This document shows, in pieces, positions 55,497-62,062 of a DNA stretch of 64,000 nt. Position 1 is the stretch's first letter, and every line of letters starts with the position of its first letter. The stretch comes from Frankia sp. QA3. Its GTDB lineage: Bacteria; Actinomycetota; Actinomycetes; Frankiales; Frankiaceae. Below the pieces are notes generated by a model. That model ran no database searches. It was not told where the DNA came from and was given only the letters and a program-made list of their open reading frames with translations. Made by a program: the position numbers and the translations under genes. The stretch is taken from positions 1,399,781-1,463,780 of the forward strand of contig NZ_CM001489.1 in the NCBI RefSeq assembly GCF_000262465.1, in the 5' to 3' direction.

Positions 55497-56330
55497 TCAG
55501 ACGGGAAGGGCGAGGACGATCAGGTTGTCGCGGTAGCTGTGCGTGGCGGTGTTGAACGCCCCGCCGCAGGTGATGAGGGCCAGGCGGGGCGGGCCGTCCG
55601 TCCGGAAGACACCCGTGTCCGCCAGCTTGGTCTTCACCACGTGCCGCCGGGTCACCACCCGGTAGTCGTGCTTTGTGCCGTCGGCGCTCGTGACGACGAT
55701 CAGGGCACCGACGTCGACCCGGTTGAGCGGGTACAGCGCGCCGGGGCGACCGTTGTAGTCGACGTGCCCGGCGATCACGACCGTCCCCGACGAGGCACCG
55801 GGGGCCCCGCCCCCTGCCCACCATCCCAGCGTCGCCGGGTCGACCGGCACGTTGAGTGCGTGCGTGGTCGCCTCGACGGAGGCCACCGTCACCGGCGCCG
55901 AGATGCCCAGGCTCGCCGCGGCGACGGCCGTCGGCCGGCGGCGTTGGATCGCCTGGGCATCGGTGGACGGCGACGGTGACGCGGTCGCCGCCGCGGCGCC
56001 CGTTCGGGTGGAGCTCGCGAACGCCGCCGGCCCCTGGGAGGCGGCCGGCGTCGCGCCCGCGGTGAGCGAACCGACGTCGCCGGGGGGTCTCGACGCCATC
56101 CAGCCGGCCATGCCACCGCCGCCGACGACGCCCGCGACCGTCGCCGTGACCACCAGCAGGCGGCGGCCACGGCGACGTCGACGGGTCCGGGCCAGCCGGG
56201 TGCCCGCCGGCCTGGGACGGTCCGGCCGGCCCGGGACCGGCTCCTGGCTCGCGGCCGGCGCGGCCGGTCCGTCCGACCCGTCGTCGGGTGGCGGACCGGC
56301 AGACGCCGTTCGTCGGCGCGACTCGATCAT
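55497..56330 (-). CDS. Class F sortase
   Basis: A 277-residue membrane-anchored transpeptidase. A basic cytoplasmic N-terminus (RTRRRRRGRR) precedes a membrane helix (LLVVTATVAGVVGGGGMAGW). After a Ser/Ala/Pro linker the sortase barrel has VVIAGHVDYNGRPGALYPLN with the catalytic His, LALITCGGAFNTATHSYRDN with the catalytic Cys (ITC) and Arg. All three catalytic residues are present. The ATG at 56330 overlaps the stop of the upstream DUF4397 gene (ATGA), giving translational coupling and marking that protein as the likely substrate. Class F sortases are typical of actinobacteria, and their sorting signals are less well defined than those of class A. Confidence 0.93.
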   Translation of the reverse strand: MIESRRRTASAGPPPDDGSDGPAAPAASQEPVPGRPDRPRPAGTRLARTRRRRRGRRLLVVTATVAGVVGGGGMAGWMASRPPGDVGSLTAGATPAASQGPAAFASSTRTGAAAATASPSPSTDAQAIQRRRPTAVAAASLGISAPVTVASVEATTHALNVPVDPATLGWWAGGGAPGASSGTVVIAGHVDYNGRPGALYPLNRVDVGALIVVTSADGTKHDYRVVTRRHVVKTKLADTGVFRTDGPPRLALITCGGAFNTATHSYRDNLIVLALPV

Positions 56331-57820
56331 CCCTGTCGGCGAGCCAGCCACGCTCGGCGGCGCTGCCACCCGAACAGGACCCCGGCCGATCCGACCGCGA
56401 GGCCGAGCGCCCCGATGGCCAGCACGGGCGGGTGATCGTCATCCGCGGCCAGCCCGCTGTTGCCGGCGTTGATCGAGGTGGGCGAGTTCGCGGACTGATG
56501 GGACAGCCAACCGTACGAGCCGGGGCCCCCGACGATGTAGAGGTTGGTCGTCGATCCGGGCTTGGTCGGCACCGTCTGGGCCGGCACCAGCGGCTTGCCC
56601 GTGGTGTCGGTCACCGTGACCGTGTGCGACCCCCCCGACCCTGGCGTGCCGCCGCCGGGAACGCCCCCGCCCGGGGTGCCGCCGCCTGGGGTGCCGCCGC
56701 CGGGAACGCCGCCGCCTGGGGTGCCGCCGCCGGGAACGCCGCCGCCTGGGGTGCCGCCGCCTGGGGTGCCGCCGCCGGGAACGCCGCCGCCTGGGGTGCC
56801 GCCGCCGGGAACGCCCCCGCCCGGGGTGCCCCCACCTGGGGTGCCGCTACCGGGAACGCCCCCGCCGGGAACGCCCCCGCCCGGGGTGCCGCTACCGGGG
56901 ACGCCGCCGCCTGGGGTGCCGCCGCCGGGGACGCCGCCGACTCCGGGGACGCCGCCGACTCCGGGGACGCCGCCGACACCGGGGACGCCGCCGACACCGG
57001 GTACGCAGGGGACGCTGTCCTTGGGCTTGTCGGTGACGCAGGGCACGCCGCCGACTCCGGGCACGCCGCCGACTCCGGGGACGCCGCCGACGCAGGGGAG
57101 GCGGTCCTTGGTCTTGTCGGTGGTGACGCAGGGCACGTCCACGCCGCCGACACCAGGCGTGCCGACACCCGGCACGCCGACGACGGGCGGACCGACGTAG
57201 ACGCAGGGGAGGCCGTCCTTGGTCTTGCCGGTGATGAGGCAGGGGAGGGCGTTGACGGCGACCTCAGGCGGGACAGGAGGGAGGAGGTGGACGACCTGAC
57301 CGGTGTTCGGGACGTCGCCGACGTACTTGCCGTCGATCTTGATCTGGCCGCTCGCCAGCGCCGCGACGTCGCGGACGACGATCGCCGACGTGTTGGCCGG
57401 CCAGTTCTTGCTGGCGCTGTCGTCGTAGACCCGCGCGAGGGGCTTGCCCGCGGCGTCGAGACCCACGGCGACCGAGAGCCGGGTGCCCGGGCGGACGGCG
57501 ACGTCGGTGGCGATCGGCGGCGCCGCGCTCTCCGGCTGGCCGACAGGCCGGATCTCGACGCGGTGGTCCCCGGCGACCAGCGGCTTCGGGTCCGCGACCT
57601 GTTTGGCCACCAGGTTCTTGATCAGGGTCTGCCCGTCCATGGTGACGTCCGCCTTCATATCCGGCAGCCCCTGAACCAGCGTCACCAGTCCGGCATCCTT
57701 GTTCGGCGTTGGGGTCGCTGACGCCACGCCGGGCAGACCCAACGTCAGACATCCCGTCGCCGCCACGGCGCCGATCGTTCGAGCGCCCGCTCTCAGCTGA
57801 GAGCGTGTGATCCATTGCAT
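56327..57820 (-). CDS. DUF4397 cell-surface protein with Gly/Pro repeats
   Basis: A 497-residue secreted protein. Signal peptide residues 1-40 end in GLPGVASA. A DUF4397 domain follows (VTLVQGLPDMKADVTMDGQT), then three cysteine-flanked loops (CLITGKTKDGLPC, CVTTDKTKDRLPC, CVTDKPKDSVPC) between GVPGVGG repeats. A long collagen-like tract of GVPGGGTPGGG units comes next, and a small strand-rich region (HTVTVTDTTGKPLVPAQTVP). The C-terminus has a membrane helix (VLAIGALGLAVGSAGVLFGW) and a basic tail RRRAWLARRQG, the shape of a sortase substrate. No LPxTG is seen. The ATG at 57820 follows GGGAG. It is first in a three-gene operon with the sortase, and forms a surface stalk by inference. Confidence 0.88.
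   Translation of the reverse strand: MQWITRSQLRAGARTIGAVAATGCLTLGLPGVASATPTPNKDAGLVTLVQGLPDMKADVTMDGQTLIKNLVAKQVADPKPLVAGDHRVEIRPVGQPESAAPPIATDVAVRPGTRLSVAVGLDAAGKPLARVYDDSASKNWPANTSAIVVRDVAALASGQIKIDGKYVGDVPNTGQVVHLLPPVPPEVAVNALPCLITGKTKDGLPCVYVGPPVVGVPGVGTPGVGGVDVPCVTTDKTKDRLPCVGGVPGVGGVPGVGGVPCVTDKPKDSVPCVPGVGGVPGVGGVPGVGGVPGVGGVPGGGTPGGGVPGSGTPGGGVPGGGVPGSGTPGGGTPGGGVPGGGTPGGGVPGGGTPGGGTPGGGVPGGGTPGGGVPGGGTPGGGTPGGGVPGGGTPGSGGSHTVTVTDTTGKPLVPAQTVPTKPGSTTNLYIVGGPGSYGWLSHQSANSPTSINAGNSGLAADDDHPPVLAIGALGLAVGSAGVLFGWQRRRAWLARRQG
56640..57000 (-). repeat. Gly/Pro-coding DNA repeat tract
   Basis: About 360 bp of 12-15-bp units (such as GCCGCCGCCGGGAAC and GCCGCCGCCTGGGGT on the plus strand) that encode the GVPGGGTPGGG stalk. 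Unit order is irregular, suggesting repeated slippage or recombination. Confidence 0.9.
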
Positions 57821-58950
57821 TGCTTTGAGCTCCCGGCATGTCATCCAGAAATCTGGGCATTTGCACCTTACCGCGGCGGACGCGGGCCGAAGATAGGGCT
57901 ACCCGGCGCCGGGGTCCAGAGATGATTCACACGCGCGCATATGGCCTTGATCGGAATGCTGGGCAAGGTCGACCGGGCGGACTTCCCCTGCCGTTCGAGG
58001 CCAAATCGCCAGTTCAGAGCGGTCGAGAGGGCATCGGCGACGAACGGGGGTACCCGGCGACGGGGCGCTATACGAAGGACGTCCATGCCGACCCTCGGTC
58101 ACAACTGCGACCGACGTCGCGCTCTTGGTGGCACAACCATCTTCTGTATGAAGGCGTGTCAAGTGCCGTCCGCACGGGTCGAACAGAGCCCTTTCGGGCC
58201 GTTAATCACCGAGATTCCCGGATTTCGATCCGCCCGGGTGGGCGGCGCGCCGGTTGATGATCCGCCATGGACCGAGGGATGGATGTCAAACGGCTGACCG
58301 GAAAGGGCCCGCGGAAAGGGAGTAGCCCGATTGCGCCGACGTCCGCCGGCCGCGGAAAAGAGGATGGCTGGTGGGGCCGGCTGCCGGGGCTTGCGACGAT
58401 GGCGCCCGGGTGGTCCGCCGAGGGCCCCCAAACGGGCGTGTCGACCGCGGTGGGAGCGCAAAGACGGACTGATCCGGTGCCGGCCGGTCATCCACCGTGC
58501 CGGCAGGGCGACCAGGGCAGCACGGCGCCGTCGCGGACGAGTTCGCCGTGCGGCGATCAGCCGGCCGTGGGGGAGGTCGTCCTCGCGCCGGGTCCGCGCC
58601 AGGATGCGCACGGCCGCCACCTGACCGATCTTGGACGGGATGTTGATGAACCCCGGCCACGGCCCGCCCAGGGCGCTGCCGTCGCGCACCGCGTCGCGCC
58701 AGGCGGTGACGGCCCGATCGGCGTCGTCGAGGCTCGCCAGGCCGTCGAACCTGTTCACCCTGGCGGCCCGCCCGTTGGCCGCGCTCGCCGCCCTCGGGGA
58801 ACGCGGGCTGGTGCCCCTGGCGAATCCGGACCGGGACGGTCGAAAGGCCCCGGCCTCCGAGACCACAACATAATCAACGCTGTTGACGAGCCCCCGGCGG
58901 CCCCATCAATGATCATGCAAGAGGGATGCTGACGGCCGCCGGACAGACGA
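57821..58950. other. Gene-poor region between the surface operon and the terminator
   Basis: More than 1.1 kb without a well supported gene. The first 400 bp are less GC-rich than average and hold the promoter of the surface-protein operon. Long frames exist on both strands, but none gives a recognisable protein apart from the weak candidate at 58159-58866. Confidence 0.5.
58159..58866 (-). CDS. Possible hypothetical protein (weak)
   Basis: An open frame of 235 codons starting GTG 58866. Only the first 100 residues look protein-like (RFDGLASLDDADRAVTAWRD, GPWPGFINIPSKIGQVAAVR, ILARTRREDD); the rest is Arg/Pro-rich and probably non-coding. I do not recognise it, and a small protein of about 100 residues or a decayed gene are both possible. 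Confidence 0.25.
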   Translation of the reverse strand: MVSEAGAFRPSRSGFARGTSPRSPRAASAANGRAARVNRFDGLASLDDADRAVTAWRDAVRDGSALGGPWPGFINIPSKIGQVAAVRILARTRREDDLPHGRLIAARRTRPRRRRAALVALPARWMTGRHRISPSLRSHRGRHARLGALGGPPGRHRRKPRQPAPPAILFSAAGGRRRNRATPFPRALSGQPFDIHPSVHGGSSTGAPPTRADRNPGISVINGPKGLCSTRADGT

Positions 58951-58994
58951 CGGGCGCGGGGTGGGACGGTCGATGCCGTCCCACCCCGCGCCCG
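58951..58994 (-). terminator. Perfect 19-bp stem-loop terminator
   Basis: CGGGCGCGGGGTGGGACGG (58951-58969), loop TCGATG, and its exact complement at 58976-58994. It is the strongest hairpin I found in the window and lies 25 bp after the stop of the 31-residue ORF, so it should end the transcript of that ORF and perhaps of the flavin reductase. Confidence 0.85.
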
Positions 58995-59019
58995 GGGCCG
59001 TGCTGGTGGTGCCGTGCGG

Positions 59020-59115
59020 TCAGTACCGCGGGTTACGGTTGGGATGCGCGGCCCGCTCGCGGCGACGCAGCCGAAACCGTCGCACGTCGCCCCTGATGCG
59101 TTCCAGGACCTTCAT
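59020..59115 (-). CDS. Small Arg-rich protein (31 aa)
   Basis: MKVLERIRGDVRRFRLRRRE followed by RAAHPNRNPRY and a stop. It carries a net charge of about +9 and would form an amphipathic basic helix. The ATG at 59115 is preceded by GAGGAGGG at good spacing, one of the best ribosome sites in the window. The perfect stem-loop follows just after the stop. The strong signals on both sides argue for a real small protein. It lies 75 bp downstream of the flavin reductase gene in the same direction and may be in its transcript. The function is unknown; nucleic acid or membrane binding would fit the charge. Confidence 0.6.
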   Translation of the reverse strand: MKVLERIRGDVRRFRLRRRERAAHPNRNPRY

Positions 59116-59189
59116 GGGAATCCCTCCTCGTCGGGGTCCGGTGGCCTCGTGCGTGACGACTGTGTGCCCGCCGACGGGTCGACAAACCG

Positions 59190-59948
59190 TCATCGCCCGT
59201 TTTTCGCCGACGTAGGGTGACCCGGCCGGCTCGCCCGGATGCCCAGATCGCCTTCGCCCGGGGTGGGCGGGCCGCCACCGGAGCTCCTGTTCCCGGCGCT
59301 GCCGCTGCCGCTGCCGTTGCCGCTGCCGCTGCCGTCGCCGTCGCCGTCGCCGCTTCTGACCCCGCCGCCCGGCGCCGGGGGAGTGGCGGGCTCGCCGGCC
59401 GGGACGCCGGTGGCGGGACCGACGAAGGTGCCGTAGCCGCCGTCGTGGTAGACCAGCGGCGCGACCGACCGCTCCGCCCGGCTCTCGACCACCTCGGCCA
59501 CGATCAGCCAGTGGTCGCCCGCGAGGATCCGCTCGCGGATCCGGCAGCGCAGCCAGACCGCGGCGTCCATCAGCAACGGCTCCCCGGTGCCCAACTGCCG
59601 CCACCGCGTCGGCGCGGCGAACCGGTCGGCGCCCGGCGCCGCGAAGCGGGCGGCCAGGTCGTGCTGGCCGTGGGAGAGCAGGTGCACGACCAGGGTGTCC
59701 GCGGCGTGCAGCGTCGGGACGATCGACGAGCTCGCCGACAGCGACAGCGACACCAGCGGCGGGCTCTGCGACAGCGACGCCACCGAGGTCGCCGTGAACC
59801 CGACCGGGCCGGCCGGGCCGGTCATCGTCACGATCGTCACCCCGGCGGCGTGACGCCGGAACGCGAGGCGCAGCGCGGCCGCCGCGGCGGGGGCTGCTGG
59901 CGGCGCGGGCCGCGGCGGCGCGGGGCGTGGCGGCACGTGCTTCGGCAT
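59190..59948 (-). CDS. Flavin reductase domain protein
   Basis: A 252-residue flavin reductase of the two-component oxygenase type (FMN-binding split barrel). LRLAFRRHAAGVTIVTMTGP, VGFTATSVASLSQSPPLVSL (typical GFTANSFxSVS-type motif), LVVHLLSHGQHDLAARFA and ERILAGDHWLIVAEV, then VYHDGGYGTF close the fold. The C-terminal 75 residues are a low-complexity Gly/Ser/Asp tail from hexanucleotide repeats. It is divergent from the Rieske oxygenase gene (153-bp spacer), so the two are probably one system with shared control. The ATG at 59948 is chosen because the Pro/Ala tail leads into the fold. Confidence 0.9.
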   Translation of the reverse strand: MPKHVPPRPAPPRPAPPAAPAAAAALRLAFRRHAAGVTIVTMTGPAGPVGFTATSVASLSQSPPLVSLSLSASSSIVPTLHAADTLVVHLLSHGQHDLAARFAAPGADRFAAPTRWRQLGTGEPLLMDAAVWLRCRIRERILAGDHWLIVAEVVESRAERSVAPLVYHDGGYGTFVGPATGVPAGEPATPPAPGGGVRSGDGDGDGSGSGNGSGSGSAGNRSSGGGPPTPGEGDLGIRASRPGHPTSAKNGR

Positions 59949-60101
59949 GGCCTCCACCCTGCTGCACGAGCGCGCCGCTGTACACCGCCGGCCGTGGCAG
60001 CAGCGCGGTGCGGGGCGCGCGACCAGGTCGTTTACCCAGCCGTCATCACCACTGCAGACGGGGCAATCCAGGCGCAACGGGCCGGTCCTAGCGTCCGGGT
60101 C

Positions 60102-61478
60102 ATGCCGTCCGCCGACCCCGTCCCCGCTTCCGGGACCACGGCCACCGTCCACGTCCTGCCCGTCGCGGTGGCGCCCAGCTCCGTCTCGCCGTCTGCCGTC
60201 TCGCCGTCTGCCGTCTCGCCGTCTGCCGTCCCGTCCGCGACGGCCCGCCCCGAACCTGTGCCGGCGGGCCTCGCGCCGGTCCGGTTGCTGACCGCGATCC
60301 CCGCGCCGCGGATGCCGGTGTCCGTCGACGCGGTGGCGGACGCCGAGCTCGACGCCGCGTTCGCCGCCGCCGCCGCCCGCTACTGGCATCCGGTCGCGCG
60401 TTCCGGCGACGTCGGGGCTGCCCCGGTGCGGGCGACGCTGCTCGGCGTCCCGTTGGTGCTCTGGCGGCCGGCGGGCGGTCAGAACGGCCCGACCGGTCAG
60501 AACGGCCCGAGCGGTCAGAACGGCCCGAGCGGCCCGGCCGGCCCGAGCGGCCCACGGGCTCAGAACGGTCCGACCGGTCAGGACCGCCCGGGGGGCGTGG
60601 CGGCGCTGGTGGATCGGTGCCCGCACCGCGGCGTGCCGCTCTCGGACGGCGTCGTCGACGGCGCCGGGCGGCTGCGCTGCGCCTACCATGCCTGGGCGTT
60701 CGCGGGGGACGGGCGGTGCGTCGAGGTGCCCCAGCAGCCGGGGCGGCGGGTCCCCGACATCATCGCCGCCCAGTCGGTGCGGGTCGCCGAGGGCGCGGGC
60801 CTGGTCTGGGCGTGCCTCGTCGACGCCGCGGACGAGGCCCGCCCACGGCCACGCTTCCCCGAGATCGAGGATCGCGGCTGGCCGCATCACGTCGGCGCCG
60901 TGCAGGACTGGCAGGCGCAGGCCACCCGCCAGGTCGAGAACTTCTGCGACATCGGGCACTTCTCCGTGCTGCACACCGACACCTTCGGTAACGCCGACGT
61001 CCTCGCCGTCGAGCCGTATCCGGTGCACCGCGACGGTGCCACCGTGCGCGCCGAGTACCGCTACCCGTCGGTGGACCCGGCCGCCGCGCCCGGCCCGGAC
61101 GGGCGGCGGCCCGTCGGCGAGACGCACTTCCGGTACCGCATCGAGCTGCCGTTCGCCGTGTGGCTGGCCGGCGCGCACGGCCCGGGATCGGTGATGTTCG
61201 CGGTGAGCGCCCCGACGTCGGCGACGACGCTGCGGCTGTACTGGATGTCGGCGTTCGACCCGGCGGTGCACGGCGACGGGCCCGTCGACGGTGCCGCGTT
61301 GCAGGCCGTCGAGGACCGGATCTGGGCGCCGGACCGCCGCATCGTCGAATCGCAGCGCCCCGTGCGGGTGTTCGCAGCCGACGAGGTGCACCGCGCCTTC
61401 GACGCCCTCGGCGTCGCCTACCGCCGCGCCCTGCGCGACCTCGGCTTCGCCCCGTCCGGCGTGACCGGGGGCGCCTGA
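60102..61478 (+). CDS. Rieske [2Fe-2S] ring-hydroxylating-type oxygenase
   Basis: A 458-residue oxygenase. The Rieske centre has CPHRGVPLSDG and CAYHAW, giving the Cys/His pairs for the [2Fe-2S] cluster. The catalytic domain has QVENFCDIGHFSVLHTDTFG with the His/His ligands of the mononuclear iron. It resembles the aromatic ring-hydroxylating alpha subunit group such as VanA/pheophorbide a oxygenase-like proteins. A tandem Gly/Gln/Asn/Pro stretch (GQNGPTGQNGPSGQNGPSG) is inserted inside the Rieske fold between WRP and VAALVDRC, and SAVSPSAV repeats lie in the N-terminal extension. The ATG at 60102 is the start. With the divergent flavin reductase it may form a two-component oxygenase; the substrate is unknown. 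Confidence 0.92.
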   Translation: MPSADPVPASGTTATVHVLPVAVAPSSVSPSAVSPSAVSPSAVPSATARPEPVPAGLAPVRLLTAIPAPRMPVSVDAVADAELDAAFAAAAARYWHPVARSGDVGAAPVRATLLGVPLVLWRPAGGQNGPTGQNGPSGQNGPSGPAGPSGPRAQNGPTGQDRPGGVAALVDRCPHRGVPLSDGVVDGAGRLRCAYHAWAFAGDGRCVEVPQQPGRRVPDIIAAQSVRVAEGAGLVWACLVDAADEARPRPRFPEIEDRGWPHHVGAVQDWQAQATRQVENFCDIGHFSVLHTDTFGNADVLAVEPYPVHRDGATVRAEYRYPSVDPAAAPGPDGRRPVGETHFRYRIELPFAVWLAGAHGPGSVMFAVSAPTSATTLRLYWMSAFDPAVHGDGPVDGAALQAVEDRIWAPDRRIVESQRPVRVFAADEVHRAFDALGVAYRRALRDLGFAPSGVTGGA

Positions 61479-62062
61479 GCCCGGTGGCCCTGCACGGCCG
61501 GGGCGATCGGCCCGCCCGACCGGGGACATCTGAGCACCGATGGGCACCCGGTCGGTGGTCCACCCACCTGGTCGAGACCGGTTCCGCGCCGACAGGTGTG
61601 TCCGGTCCCGGCCGGAGCCGGTGCCCGCCGGCCTCCCGGGCGGCGGCCGGTTCCACCCGCCTGCGCGCCGCCCATGGCCGGTTCCCACCCGGCTGCGCGC
61701 TACCCGCGCCCGGCGTCCACCGCTGACCGGCTGGCCCGACCGGGCGGGCGCAGACCGGTCCCGGCGCAGGTCAGGGGGCCGGTCCTGGCCCGGGCGAGGG
61801 TGCGCGGCGGTGTCCTTCGGCGGCCGGCGCCGTCGGCGCGGGCAGGAGTCGAGGTCCGCCGCCGGCGCGCGAGCGATCAGCGTCCGCGGACGGCTGGCGC
61901 TGCGTCCCGCGCCGCCTCGGCGGGGGACGCCGGGGGGCCGCCACGGTCGGGCCGTGGGATTGTGGCCGAACTCTGCGCGCCATTTCACCCATCTTTCCGG
62001 TTTCGGCGTCAGAGGATGGGTAGGGCGGTGGAATCCTCAGGAACTAGGGGGCAGGGCGAGCG
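61479..62062. other. Intergenic region upstream of the kinase gene
   Basis: A 584-bp stretch with no supported gene. It contains an imperfect direct repeat of about 24 bp (61645-61668 and 61676-61700) built on GGCCGGTTCCACCCG. The last 100 bp are less GC-rich and should hold the promoter of the kinase gene. Confidence 0.5.

Noticed and set aside
56544-57200. A collagen-like Pro-rich frame on the plus strand
   Set aside because: It is the complement of the Gly/Pro repeat tract of the DUF4397 gene, which has a signal peptide, a domain and an anchor on the minus strand.
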